64,000 nucleotides of DNA, taken from NCBI GenBank assembly GCA_964368625.1, contig CAYJBH010000013.1:1-64000 (forward strand), read 5' to 3'. The DNA is from CAYJBH01 sp964368625. Its GTDB lineage: Bacteria > Bacillota > Clostridia > Oscillospirales > Ruminococcaceae. The notes beneath the pieces are model-generated. The model had not been told where the DNA came from and did no database searches. It worked only from the letters and a program-made list of their open reading frames with translations. The position numbers and the translations under genes are program-made. This document shows positions 35,155 to 43,422 of this stretch, piece by piece; within the stretch, counting starts at the first letter, position 1, and each line of letters begins with the position of its first letter.

Positions 35155-35592
35155 TTAGTAATCATTGTTGTTTTTAATTTCTTCAATAGCAAGCCTAACC
35201 TTATCGTAGGAAAAGCCACGCCTCATAAGTGAATCGGCTACTTTTTTATAATCACCTACAGCTATTCTGGAAGCATATTTTCTAAAAAGTGCTCGATCAA
35301 TAATTTCGGTCTCGTTAATGTTCTCACATAAAGATTCAATTATTTCACGTTCAATTCCGGCCATCCTTAGTTTTCCTGCAATCTCTTTTTTCGATTTTCC
35401 GGCTCTTATGTAAGAATCGGTTCGCAACCTTGCGATGTTTTCTTCGTCGATATAACCGTTTTCTACAAGGTACTCTGCGGCTGTCTGAGCCTCATCCTTA
35501 CTAAAGGTTCGGCAAAGTTTAGCTGTGAGCTCTAATACGGTATGATCTCTCATGGAAAGAAACAAAAAAGCCTTTTCTACAGCCTTGTTCAT
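35155..35592 (-). CDS. recX: RecX-family regulator of RecA
   Basis: A 145-residue helical protein with three RecX repeats. The motifs Leu-x-x-Arg-x-His-Thr-x-x-Glu-Leu near residue 15, Gly-Tyr-Ile-Asp-Glu near residue 46, and Gly-Lys-Ser-Lys-Lys-Glu-Ile near residue 65 are typical. RecX caps or limits RecA filaments. recA itself is in the window about 9 kb away on the other strand. It has a strong AGGAGG site and its own promoter. Confidence 0.88.
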   Translation of the reverse strand: MNKAVEKAFLFLSMRDHTVLELTAKLCRTFSKDEAQTAAEYLVENGYIDEENIARLRTDSYIRAGKSKKEIAGKLRMAGIEREIIESLCENINETEIIDRALFRKYASRIAVGDYKKVADSLMRRGFSYDKVRLAIEEIKNNNDY

Positions 35593-35627
35593 CCTCTAAA
35601 CCTCCTGTCGAACGGATGGATATAATG

Positions 35628-35656
35628 ATTGTACCACACTATAAAGTTATATGCAA
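35628..35656 (-). promoter_or_regulatory. Putative promoter of the recX-rimO-pgsA-cysS block
   Basis: On the minus strand TTGCAT (35651-35656) and TACAAT (35628-35633) are spaced by 17 bases, in the 91-base gap after the PBP2 gene. No full SOS box is seen beside it. Confidence 0.5.
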
Positions 35657-35683
35657 CATTCATAGCTATAAAGAACATCAATA

Positions 35684-37537
35684 CTACTGTATAACATTAT
35701 ACTCAGGGAGGAGTGTGGGGTAGGCCTTTGTCTCTTCATAGGCAAGAAATATTTCAGCAACAAGCTCGCCGAGTTCATAGCCATTAGCCCCGTTTTCTAC
35801 TACCGCTGCAACTGCTATTTCAGGATTATCTGCAGGCCCGAAAGCTATAATAGTTGCGTCATAGTTACCATTAGTCGACTGTGGGGTTCCTGTTTTAGTT
35901 GCAACATCGTAAGGGAGCAACGATAGATAGTCGGCAGCTTCAAATGTAGATGAAGCTGCAATCATACCGTTTTTCACTTCTTCGTAAGCATAGCTGTTGA
36001 GCAGAACCGAAGGTTGCTGTGTAAGCTCGCTCTGCTGAACCAGATGAGCCGTGGGAACCCGACCACCGGTAGCAAGAGTAGAAGCATATACTGCCATCTG
36101 CACCGGAGTAACGAGTATGTCTCCCTGCCCAATAGCTGCCTGAACTACGTCTCCAACAAACCAGTCCTCGTTATTGGCTTCACGGTTTTCCGGTGTAGAG
36201 AGCAATCCGGTAGCTTCCGGGATTTCAATTCCGGAAGGTCGTCCGAGTCCCATCAACAATGCTGTTTCAGAAAACTCGTAAATACCAAGTCTGCGACCCA
36301 TCTCGTAAAAGTAAACATTGCAGCTGTGTTGCAGTGCACGGTGCAGATTAACGCTGCCGTGATAGCCGGTACAGCCCGGAGTAAAACCAACATCGGAATA
36401 ATAGCCGTAAGACCCTGTACAATATACAGTGTCATAAGGAGATACAATACCGCTATCTAACGCCTTTACTCCTACCACCGGTTTAAATGCAGATCCGGGA
36501 CGATATAGTCCTGAAAAAGCTCTGTTAAACAGTGGGTTTTGTTCGTCGCTTGCGAGAACGGAGTAGTTCTCATTATACTGGTTAAGGTTATATGTAGGCT
36601 CGGTCGCTGCCGCAAGAATCCCGCCGCTGTTAACTTCCATTACAACTACAGCTCCGGCATAAACATTTCCAAATTTTTCGTTAAGTCGGTCTATAACACT
36701 TCTAAGTGCCTCGGAAGACTTTTTTTGAAGCTCACTGTCTATGGTTAACATCAGCGTATCCCCAGGCTCAACCGGGTCAATTATGGTTCTGGTATACTGC
36801 TGACCGCTTAGGCTACGTTCGATTACCCACTCGCCCTCGTTCCCCTTTAGTTCATCTTCAAAAGCTTTTTCTATTCCGTCGCGCCCCAGAATATCGTCTA
36901 GATCATATCCAAGCTCGCTAAGCACTTCATACTCCTCGGGATAAATTGGGCCAACGCTACCGAGGATATGGGGCATTAAGTCTCCATCAATAACTGTTCG
37001 CTCTGATTGTTCCTGTATACTCACTCCAATAAACTTAGAGCTGTTTTCTGATATACGGTGCAGCATATCTTGAGGAATATCCTCGGCAAATATATATGGA
37101 GTAATATAGCTATATTCCATCTCTTCCATTCTTTTGCGAACCCCGCAAATAGAGCGCTGAAAGCTTTCAGGATACTCATAAAGTCCATAAAGTTCAACTA
37201 GTTCACTGTACTCTTCTTCAGTAACCTCGGAAATTAGAGGAGTGAAATACTCTTCACGACAGATTAATAATAACTCATATATAACATTATTAAGTTCACT
37301 AGGAGGAAGAAAGGCTCGTTCCATCAATATATTAAAGGTGAGTTCATTACTAACAAGTGATATCCCGTTTCTATCCAGTATTTCGCCTCTATCAGAATCT
37401 ACAACATATTGATACATTACGGCGTCCTGTGCTACCGTACGTAGCTCCTCTCCTTTAACTACGGTAAGTTGAACAGCTCTTAAAGAGAAGAAGGCAAAAA
37501 TCATAACGGTAAATATTACAATAACCTTAAATTTCAC
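35684..37537 (-). CDS. mrdA: Penicillin-binding protein 2 (elongasome transpeptidase)
   Basis: A 617-residue class B PBP. An N-terminal membrane anchor (residues 4-22) is followed by a dimerisation/pedestal region with Asp-Arg-Gly-Glu-Ile-Leu-Asp-Arg-Asn near residue 48, and a transpeptidase domain from about 290. Active-site motifs are Ser-Ala-Phe-Lys (about 349-352), Ser-Cys-Asn (about 405-407) and Lys-Thr-Gly-Thr (about 548). It crosslinks peptidoglycan in side-wall growth. The mreC-mreD-PBP2 order supports a rod-shape role. It begins inside the last codons of mreD. Confidence 0.93.
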   Translation of the reverse strand: MKFKVIVIFTVMIFAFFSLRAVQLTVVKGEELRTVAQDAVMYQYVVDSDRGEILDRNGISLVSNELTFNILMERAFLPPSELNNVIYELLLICREEYFTPLISEVTEEEYSELVELYGLYEYPESFQRSICGVRKRMEEMEYSYITPYIFAEDIPQDMLHRISENSSKFIGVSIQEQSERTVIDGDLMPHILGSVGPIYPEEYEVLSELGYDLDDILGRDGIEKAFEDELKGNEGEWVIERSLSGQQYTRTIIDPVEPGDTLMLTIDSELQKKSSEALRSVIDRLNEKFGNVYAGAVVVMEVNSGGILAAATEPTYNLNQYNENYSVLASDEQNPLFNRAFSGLYRPGSAFKPVVGVKALDSGIVSPYDTVYCTGSYGYYSDVGFTPGCTGYHGSVNLHRALQHSCNVYFYEMGRRLGIYEFSETALLMGLGRPSGIEIPEATGLLSTPENREANNEDWFVGDVVQAAIGQGDILVTPVQMAVYASTLATGGRVPTAHLVQQSELTQQPSVLLNSYAYEEVKNGMIAASSTFEAADYLSLLPYDVATKTGTPQSTNGNYDATIIAFGPADNPEIAVAAVVENGANGYELGELVAEIFLAYEETKAYPTLLPEYNVIQ

Positions 37538-38066
37538 CGATATCCTCCTTCCGGCTTTGAAGGTGTTTAACTAGACTAAACATGGCAAACACTACAGGAG
37601 AAAATAATCCGGTAAAAAGAATAGTAGGCAGGGTGAGGTTAGAAAAAGTTTCGGTTACCGTTTCATAACCGGGCATATAGCTAAAGAAAACTAGCTCTAT
37701 AAGGCATAACAGTGATGTGGTAATTGTAACCTCCATCATAAAACTTCCAATAGTTACAGGAATTATAAGATGACGATGATGAATAATAACAGCTACAACA
37801 AATAGAAAAAAACCGAAATAGCCGATCGAACGTCCTATAAATATATCCCAACCAAGTCCACAGATGATTCCGAATATCGAAGAAAGTGCGGCTGAGCGAT
37901 AAAGAGAAGCGTATGCTATTATGGCAGGTAATATAAGGATAGGTTTTACTCCACCTAGAACAAAAAGTCCCGGAACTTGTTGAATGATAAGACATAGTAG
38001 CAAAATAAGGGATGCTATGATAATAGATACCCCTTTTCTTAACCATGCTAAACCGTTTAACTTCAT
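37527..38066 (-). CDS. mreD: Rod shape-determining protein MreD
   Basis: A 179-residue, five-to-six-helix membrane protein of the right size and position for MreD, between mreC and the PBP2 gene. Sequence conservation in this family is low. The hydrophobic layout and the Gly-x-x-x-Asp in the central helices (Cys-Gly-Leu-Gly-Trp-Asp) support the call. It should link MreC and PBP2 to the MreB cytoskeleton. It overlaps the PBP2 gene by 11 bases and follows mreC by 10. Confidence 0.85.
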   Translation of the reverse strand: MKLNGLAWLRKGVSIIIASLILLLCLIIQQVPGLFVLGGVKPILILPAIIAYASLYRSAALSSIFGIICGLGWDIFIGRSIGYFGFFLFVVAVIIHHRHLIIPVTIGSFMMEVTITTSLLCLIELVFFSYMPGYETVTETFSNLTLPTILFTGLFSPVVFAMFSLVKHLQSRKEDIGEI

Positions 38067-38076
38067 AAAACACGCC

Positions 38077-38895
38077 CTAAATTATTACAAAAACCGACGA
38101 AACTCTACTTATATCCTCGGCCGTATTTACCACTGCTGTCATACTTTTTCCTCCAGCAGAAAGTTCTACCGACTCCACAGCTCCAATAATAAGTCCGGCT
38201 GGAAGAATACCGCCCTCGCCCGATGTTATTACTAACTCGGATTGTTGTAACTCGGTATTTTTGGAGAGCAATGTTAGTGTAGTGGTTTCCTCCACCTTTG
38301 ATTCAGCACCGGTAACTATACCCGTTTCACGGCTGCTGCTAAGAATTGCAGATACTTTTAGCGATGGACTAAGTAATGTTCTTACAACAGAATAGCCTAC
38401 GCCTGTTTCAATAACCACCCCGCACAAGCCGGCGGCCGATACAACAGCATTGCCAACCATAACGTTAGATTCGGTTCCTGCATTTATTGTAAACAATTCA
38501 AACCCTGCCATGGGGTCTCGACCAACCACCGTAGCCGGAAGATAGTTTTCGCTTGGCTGTTGTAGCTGAAGTGATTCTAATTCCTGTTCGCTTTCATAAC
38601 TTGCAATAAAACTTTCATATTCAGTAATCTGTTTTTGGAGTGCAGAAATCTCTACCTTAAGTTCTGTGTTTTCCTTTGCAAGTTCCTCCGACCTAAATAA
38701 ATTATCTATATACTGTAATGCATCTCCACCTGCTGCCTCGGCAAGCCGAAGTGCAGGAGTCATTATTGATACAAAAACTCGTTGCGGTGCCGAGGCAGGA
38801 TTTTCAATACTGCCGGCATATCCGATTAGCGCCGGCAGTAGTATAATCGCTGCAATCAACGCCGCAAACTTTCTACTTTTAATAAAGTTTTTCAT
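38077..38895 (-). CDS. mreC: Rod shape-determining protein MreC
   Basis: A 272-residue protein with a short cytoplasmic N-terminus, one membrane helix (about 9-27), a coiled coil (about 65-110), and a beta-rich C-terminal domain. The Val-Val-Gly-Arg-Asp-Pro segment is near residue 122, and Gly-Asn-Ala-Val-Val near residue 145. These fit MreC, which dimerises outside the membrane and activates PBP2. Its first base coincides with the end of the preceding small gene's stop codon. Confidence 0.92.
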   Translation of the reverse strand: MKNFIKSRKFAALIAAIILLPALIGYAGSIENPASAPQRVFVSIMTPALRLAEAAGGDALQYIDNLFRSEELAKENTELKVEISALQKQITEYESFIASYESEQELESLQLQQPSENYLPATVVGRDPMAGFELFTINAGTESNVMVGNAVVSAAGLCGVVIETGVGYSVVRTLLSPSLKVSAILSSSRETGIVTGAESKVEETTTLTLLSKNTELQQSELVITSGEGGILPAGLIIGAVESVELSAGGKSMTAVVNTAEDISRVSSVFVII

Positions 38896-39116
38896 TAGAG
38901 TAATCCGTCGAGGAAAGAAAAGGTTCCGGTTTCTATCTCTGCGAGGGTGTACTCAACTCCATTCAATGCCAGTAGATTTAATTCCTGTTCGAGATAGCCA
39001 CTATTGAGCACAGCAAGTACTGCAGCAAAAAATGCCGCGGCAACTACAAAGCCAACTACTATTAGTATTTTCTTTAAAACAGCCAGAATCTTGCTGCTAG
39101 TTTTGGGTGTCTCCAC
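38895..39116 (-). CDS. Small single-pass membrane protein of unknown function
   Basis: A 73-residue protein with a basic N-terminus, one membrane helix (about 15-42), and an acidic extracellular tail. It overlaps the trmD end by 20 bases and touches the mreC start, so translation is tightly coupled in the elongasome transcript. I do not recognise a family. Its size, topology and position suggest a possible accessory to MreC/MreD/PBP2, which is inference only. Confidence 0.68.
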   Translation of the reverse strand: METPKTSSKILAVLKKILIVVGFVVAAAFFAAVLAVLNSGYLEQELNLLALNGVEYTLAEIETGTFSFLDGLL

Positions 39117-39753
39117 TATGCTCCTCCCTCCACATCTCTATCAATTTGTGGTTACCGCACCTTAAAACCTCAGGAACCTCCACTCCGCGCCAAACCGCCG
39201 GACGGGTATACTGTGGATGTTCAAGATAGCCGGGACGATAATGACTTTCGTTAATATATCCTTCAGATAAAGAAAGAACGCCATCCTGAAGCCTAATGAT
39301 GCTATCGGCAATGCAGACTGCTGCTGCTTCACCTCCGGTTAAAACAAAATCGCCAAGTGATATCTCTTCATCGGCAAATGCATCGATAACCCTTCTGTCA
39401 ATGCCCTCATATCTTCCACATATCAACATTATGTGTGGAAGTATTGCAAGCTTTTTTGCCGCTTCTTGATTATATCTATTACCCTGTGCAGTCATAAAAA
39501 TACGATAAGGTTTTCCAACCTCTGCCTCTATAGCCTCGCAGCAACGGGCGATAGGCTCAGGTGTCATTATCATGCCATGTCCGCCCCCAAAGGGCTCGTC
39601 GTCCGTCTTGCGGTGTATGTTATCGCTATAATCTCTTATATTATGATAAAATATCTCAACCTTGCCTGCTTGCTGAGCTCTGCCGGTTATGCTTTCGGCC
39701 AAAAAATTGCTGCATATTTCTGGGAAAATTGTTGCAATGTCGATACGAATCAT
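39097..39753 (-). CDS. trmD: tRNA (guanine-N1)-methyltransferase
   Basis: A 218-residue SPOUT methyltransferase that makes m1G37. The motifs Asp-Asp-Glu-Pro-Phe-Gly-Gly-Gly-His-Gly-Met near residue 52, Cys-Gly-Arg-Tyr-Glu-Gly-Ile-Asp-Arg-Arg near residue 112, and Leu-Thr-Gly-Gly-Glu near residue 138 form the trefoil knot. It is slightly shorter than the 240-residue average because of a trimmed C-terminus. It overlaps rimM by 4 bases. Confidence 0.95.
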   Translation of the reverse strand: MIRIDIATIFPEICSNFLAESITGRAQQAGKVEIFYHNIRDYSDNIHRKTDDEPFGGGHGMIMTPEPIARCCEAIEAEVGKPYRIFMTAQGNRYNQEAAKKLAILPHIMLICGRYEGIDRRVIDAFADEEISLGDFVLTGGEAAAVCIADSIIRLQDGVLSLSEGYINESHYRPGYLEHPQYTRPAVWRGVEVPEVLRCGNHKLIEMWREEHSGDTQN

Positions 39754-40256
39754 ACGTCGTCCTCGTCAAACATACCGGGTATGGTTCTAATATATATCCT
39801 TTTTTCATCGAAGTCACGTCGATCAATAAAAGGTTTTGCCGCAGGGAAAAGGTAAGTTTTTCCATCTTTTTCTATATGATAAACATCGGCTGAACCATGG
39901 TTATCAACCTTGGTAAGACATCCGTAAATCGTTCCGTTGTCGGCATCTAATACCTCGAAACCGAGGATATCTGCGATAAAGAATTGACCTTTTTTAAGTT
40001 TGGCATCGGATCGTTCAAAAAAAAGGGAACAACCGATAAGCCGCTCAGCGGCCTCACGGCTGTTCACCCCATTTAGTGTAAGTATTGCCACGTTTTTATG
40101 TACGCGACAACTCGACACCGAGTACTCATTATTCTCGGTGTAAAGTTTTTTAAACTGCCGTGCAAAGTCCGGTGAGTCGGCAATAACATGAAGCCTTACC
40201 TCTCCCGATATACCGTGTGCCGACGTAATATCGCCTAAATAAATTCGGTTAGTCAA
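39750..40256 (-). CDS. rimM: 16S rRNA processing protein RimM
   Basis: A 168-residue 30S maturation factor. The N-terminal domain shows Gly-Asp-Ile-Thr-Ser-Ala-His-Gly-Ile-Ser-Gly-Glu-Val near residue 7. The C-terminal PRC-barrel follows from about residue 92. It overlaps khpA by 8 bases and trmD by 4, as in many Firmicutes. Confidence 0.93.
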   Translation of the reverse strand: MTNRIYLGDITSAHGISGEVRLHVIADSPDFARQFKKLYTENNEYSVSSCRVHKNVAILTLNGVNSREAAERLIGCSLFFERSDAKLKKGQFFIADILGFEVLDADNGTIYGCLTKVDNHGSADVYHIEKDGKTYLFPAAKPFIDRRDFDEKRIYIRTIPGMFDEDDV

Positions 40257-40479
40257 TCTCTACAATCACCTTTTCGCCACCTCGAACGGCCGACGCCCGC
40301 ATAACGGTACGAATAGCCTTTGCGATTCTGCCCTGTTTACCAATTACCCGTCCCATGTCCTCCGGAGCAACCGACAAACCGAAAACAATGGCGCCATCTT
40401 CGTCACGACGTTCGGTGACAGAAACGGCTTCTTTGTTTTCAACAAGTCCCTGGGCAATTATTATCAGTAGTTCCTTCAA
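40249..40479 (-). CDS. khpA: KH-domain RNA-binding protein KhpA
   Basis: A 76-residue single KH-domain protein with the Gly-x-x-Gly loop as Ile-Gly-Lys-Gln-Gly-Arg-Ile-Ala near residue 45. It forms a complex with KhpB in other Firmicutes and is tied to cell elongation and RNA control. This is interesting next to mreCD/PBP2 in the same transcript. It lies 10 bases after rpsP and overlaps rimM. Confidence 0.92.
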   Translation of the reverse strand: MKELLIIIAQGLVENKEAVSVTERRDEDGAIVFGLSVAPEDMGRVIGKQGRIAKAIRTVMRASAVRGGEKVIVEID

Positions 40480-40489
40480 AGAATCACCT

Positions 40490-40735
40490 CTAACCTAAAA
40501 TGTTGTGGCGCTTCAAAAGTGCGCGCACGGTATCGGTAGGTTGAGCACCGTTTGATAGCCAACTACGAACTTTATCAGCATCGATTTTTACCTCAGCCGG
40601 CTCTTTAGTTGGATCATAGAAGCCTATTTCCTCAATAAAACGACCATCACGCGGGAAGCGAGAATCGGCTACTACTACACGATAAAAAGGTGCTTTCTTT
40701 GCGCCCATGCGGCGCAGACGGATTTTTACTGCCAT
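40490..40735 (-). CDS. rpsP: 30S ribosomal protein S16
   Basis: An 81-residue ribosomal protein that begins Met-Ala-Val-Lys-Ile-Arg-Leu-Arg-Arg-Met-Gly, the S16 signature, with Tyr-Arg-Val-Val-Val-Ala-Asp-Ser following. The ATG at 40735 is chosen over one six codons upstream because it matches the universal S16 start and has a GGAAT-type site. The position between ffh and khpA is conserved. Confidence 0.96.
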   Translation of the reverse strand: MAVKIRLRRMGAKKAPFYRVVVADSRFPRDGRFIEEIGFYDPTKEPAEVKIDADKVRSWLSNGAQPTDTVRALLKRHNILG

Positions 40736-40849
40736 TGATTTAATTCCTTTCAAATATACGATTAAAGTGTATGTATCTAAATAACCGAAGTAGATGATAA
40801 TAATCTTGTTTCTTCAGTAATTTTGATCCTAATTATTGCTGTACAATTA

Positions 40850-42175
40850 TCAGCTAAACATTCCCATCTGTCTTGCCATGTTTTTCATGGCTTTTGGATT
40901 TTTGGTAAAGCGCTTCATCATCTTTTCCATTTCAAAATACTGCTTTAACAAACGGTTAACCTGTGGCACATCAGTGCCGCTTCCAGCTGCAATTCTGCGT
41001 TTGCGTTTCGGGTCGATAATGGAAGGCTTTTGACGCTCCTTCTTAGTCATGGATCTTATTATTGCCTCAATATATTTAAGCTGATCCTCATCAACATCGT
41101 CAGGATTAATCTTATTTGCTCCGGGGATCATAGAAATTATCGAGCCAAGGCCACCCATTTTTTTCAGATTTTGAAGTTGATCTAACATATCATTAAGATC
41201 AAAGTTGCCTTTTGAAATATTATCTACCGAGGCATTTCCCTCAATTTCAAGTGATTGTGCTTTTTCGATGAGTGACATAACGTCACCCATTCCAAGTATA
41301 CGGCTAGACATTCTCTCTGGATAAAACGGTTCAAGATCATCTATTTTTTCGCCCATACCTACAAATTTAATTGGTTTTCCTGTTGTTGCCTTTACCGAAA
41401 GCGCTGCACCACCTCGTGCATCACCGTCTAGCTTTGCAAGAATAACCCCATCCAGTCCTACCTTGTCGAGAAACTCTTTTGCCACCGATACCGATTGTTG
41501 TCCTAACATGGAATCAACTACCAATAAGGTTTCGTCTACCTTTACAGCCTCCTTGATGTTGGAAAGTTCCTGCATAAGTTCGCCATCTATCTGTAAACGG
41601 CCGGCGGTATCTAGAATAATTATGTCGTTTCCATAATCTTTGCTATATCGATAACCCGCCTTTGCAACCTCAACAGGGTTAGTTTGGCCCATTTCAAAAA
41701 CAGTAGCTCCGGCAGCCTCACCAACAGTTTTAAGCTGATCTATAGCAGCAGGACGATAGATGTCACATGCTACAAGTAAGGGGCGATGGCCCTGTTTAAT
41801 AAAATATTTTGCAAGCTTTGCTGCATGAGTGGTTTTACCGGTACCCTGTAAACCACAAAGCATTAACACCGTAGGTGGCTTAGAATTAATGTGTATTCTA
41901 GATACATCGCTACCCATCAGCGAGGTTAGCTCATCACTAACAATTTTTATAACCTGTTGTGCCGGGGTAAGACTGCTCATAACTTCGGCGCCTATAGCAC
42001 GCTGTGTTACATCGCTGATAAAGTTTTTTGCAACCGGCAAGCTAACGTCGGCATCCAGTAAGGCAAGCCGAACCTCTCTCATTGCAACCTTTATATCATT
42101 TTCCGACAGCTTACCTCTACCCTTTAATCGCTTAAAGGTGTCGGCCAGACGCTGTGTTAACCCTTCAAATGCCAA
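40850..42175 (-). CDS. ffh: Signal recognition particle protein Ffh
   Basis: A 441-residue SRP54 GTPase. An N-domain (about 1-90) precedes the G-domain with Gly-Leu-Gln-Gly-Thr-Gly-Lys-Thr-Thr near residue 108, Asp-Thr-Ala-Gly-Arg near residue 190, and Thr-Lys-x-Asp replaced by Ala-Lys-Leu-Asp-Gly-Asp near residue 247. The M-domain (about 330-441) is methionine-rich and binds SRP RNA and signal peptides. It follows ylxM by 17 bases, and the 114 bases to rpsP hold no further gene. Confidence 0.96.
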   Translation of the reverse strand: MAFEGLTQRLADTFKRLKGRGKLSENDIKVAMREVRLALLDADVSLPVAKNFISDVTQRAIGAEVMSSLTPAQQVIKIVSDELTSLMGSDVSRIHINSKPPTVLMLCGLQGTGKTTHAAKLAKYFIKQGHRPLLVACDIYRPAAIDQLKTVGEAAGATVFEMGQTNPVEVAKAGYRYSKDYGNDIIILDTAGRLQIDGELMQELSNIKEAVKVDETLLVVDSMLGQQSVSVAKEFLDKVGLDGVILAKLDGDARGGAALSVKATTGKPIKFVGMGEKIDDLEPFYPERMSSRILGMGDVMSLIEKAQSLEIEGNASVDNISKGNFDLNDMLDQLQNLKKMGGLGSIISMIPGANKINPDDVDEDQLKYIEAIIRSMTKKERQKPSIIDPKRKRRIAAGSGTDVPQVNRLLKQYFEMEKMMKRFTKNPKAMKNMARQMGMFS

Positions 42176-42192
42176 TTTATACCTCAGTTAGT

Positions 42193-42558
42193 CTACTCGT
42201 AAAGTGTTTCGGATATCTGCACAATCTCCTGTGCATTACGGCGTATCTCCGCCGACATTGTGTAGTTTTTCTCGTTATAAAAATTAATGTCCTTTGCAAG
42301 CCTTGTTATTTCGGAAAGGCTTTTTTGTATCTCGGTATATTTTGAAGCAAAGCCCACCTTGCTTTCTAACTCTAAAAGATAGTTTTCACCGCGCTTTATG
42401 GAATCTCTTACACCCTGGCGTGTAATACCAAACCCCTGTGCAATTTCTGCAAGTGAAAGATCATCATTATAATATTGCTCCATAACATCTCTTTGTTTTT
42501 CGGTTAACATATCACCGTAAAAATCCAAAAGAACCGACATGTTAAGATTTTTAGCCAC
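42193..42558 (-). CDS. ylxM: YlxM-family (UPF0122) DNA-binding protein
   Basis: A 121-residue protein with a sigma-70 region-4-like helix-turn-helix. It has Leu-Thr-Glu-Lys-Gln-Arg-Asp-Val-Met near residue 17 and Ser-Leu-Ala-Glu-Ile-Ala-Gln-Gly-Phe-Gly-Ile-Thr-Arg-Gln-Gly-Val near residue 35. It is the usual partner just ahead of ffh and is thought to affect SRP activity. It is the first gene after a consensus promoter and so leads the long translation/elongasome transcript. Confidence 0.93.
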   Translation of the reverse strand: MAKNLNMSVLLDFYGDMLTEKQRDVMEQYYNDDLSLAEIAQGFGITRQGVRDSIKRGENYLLELESKVGFASKYTEIQKSLSEITRLAKDINFYNEKNYTMSAEIRRNAQEIVQISETLYE

Positions 42559-42602
42559 AAAAACCTCCCGCTTACGACAACTGTAAAGGCGTTTACTTTC
42601 AC

Positions 42603-42631
42603 ATTATATACCGAAAGATAAAATTTGTCAA
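42603..42631 (-). promoter_or_regulatory. Consensus sigma-A promoter of the ylxM-ffh operon
   Basis: On the minus strand a perfect TTGACA (42626-42631) and a perfect TATAAT (42603-42608) are separated by 17 bases. This is the strongest promoter seen in the window and drives the housekeeping block. Confidence 0.88.
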
Positions 42632-42672
42632 GTACCGATGTTATATTTAATATTAATTTATTAGCAATATTA

Positions 42673-42701
42673 TTTACTGCACCTTTATTCTATGATATAA
42701 T
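42673..42701 (+). promoter_or_regulatory. Promoter of the 160-residue hypothetical gene
   Basis: TTTACT (42673-42678) and TATAAT (42696-42701) are 17 bases apart, divergent from the ylxM promoter. The -10 box is perfect and the -35 box is weak. Confidence 0.5.
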
Positions 42702-42740
42702 AATGATACAACAGGTTGTGAATTTTTTAGTAGGTGATTT

Positions 42741-43223
42741 ATGATTAACCGTATAAACAACTTAAATGAAAACAACTATAAAACAACAACAACAGCGAAA
42801 TCTACCAATCGGCAACATGTAGCCGGTAAAAATAGAGCCGATAGGGTGGGTATATTGGCGCAAGCTAAGGAAACGACAACATCACAAACGATGCTTATCG
42901 AAATGATGAATAGTTCGCTTGCTGCTATGCAGGCAGATATTAAGCGGATAGAATCCGAGGCAGAGTACAATAAAATTTTGGTTGAATGTATGAAGATAGC
43001 GGCAAAGATAACTGATGGCACAGCATCTATGGAGGAGATTCGATTTCTCCAAAAGCATGGCGTAGAAATGTATGCAATGGCAATGTCTTTACGTAAACCT
43101 AAAGGCGATGAAGATGACAATAAAGAGAACGAGACCACCACAGATATTAAAAAGTTAGGAGAAAATTCACCGAATACAGATAATATGATGGTAGCTTTTT
43201 CGAGCTTATCGGCAGAAGAGTAA
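42741..43223 (+). CDS. Conserved-looking hypothetical helical protein
   Basis: A 160-residue soluble protein. The N-terminus (1-48) is polar and Thr/Asn-rich. The middle (about 50-120) is helical, with a Lys-Ile-Ala-Ala-Lys-Ile-x-Asp-Gly core, a Phe-Leu-Gln-Lys-His segment, a Met-Tyr-Ala-Met-Ala helix and an Arg-Lys-Pro-Lys end. The C-terminus is acidic and disordered. The middle block resembles small uncharacterised proteins of many Clostridia, but I cannot name a family. It stands alone between divergent ylxM and metY. No membrane helix or cysteine pair is present. Confidence 0.72.
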   Translation: MINRINNLNENNYKTTTTAKSTNRQHVAGKNRADRVGILAQAKETTTSQTMLIEMMNSSLAAMQADIKRIESEAEYNKILVECMKIAAKITDGTASMEEIRFLQKHGVEMYAMAMSLRKPKGDEDDNKENETTTDIKKLGENSPNTDNMMVAFSSLSAEE

Positions 43224-43345
43224 AAACATTATAATGAAATATAGTTTAGTTTTTGGTAAAGGTAACTTGTAGTATTATTCAAGGTATCTTTACTTTTTTG
43301 TTAATTATAGATTACCATTATTATGTATAGAAAATTAACTTTTAC

Positions 43346-43374
43346 TTGACAAAAAGCTAATAATAAAATATTAT
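43346..43374 (+). promoter_or_regulatory. Sigma-A promoter of metY-recA
   Basis: TTGACA (43346-43351), a 17-base spacer and TATTAT (43369-43374) precede the metY start by about 50 bases. No SAM riboswitch or T-box fold fits this short leader. Confidence 0.75.
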
Positions 43375-43422
43375 TAAAGGGAGTATTCAATTTTAATAAT
43401 TTAAAGAAAGGAACGTAAAGGT

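Noticed and set aside
43224..43422. Possible SAM riboswitch or T-box before metY
   Set aside because: The predicted transcript leader is only about 40 bases and shows no conserved core or terminator pair.
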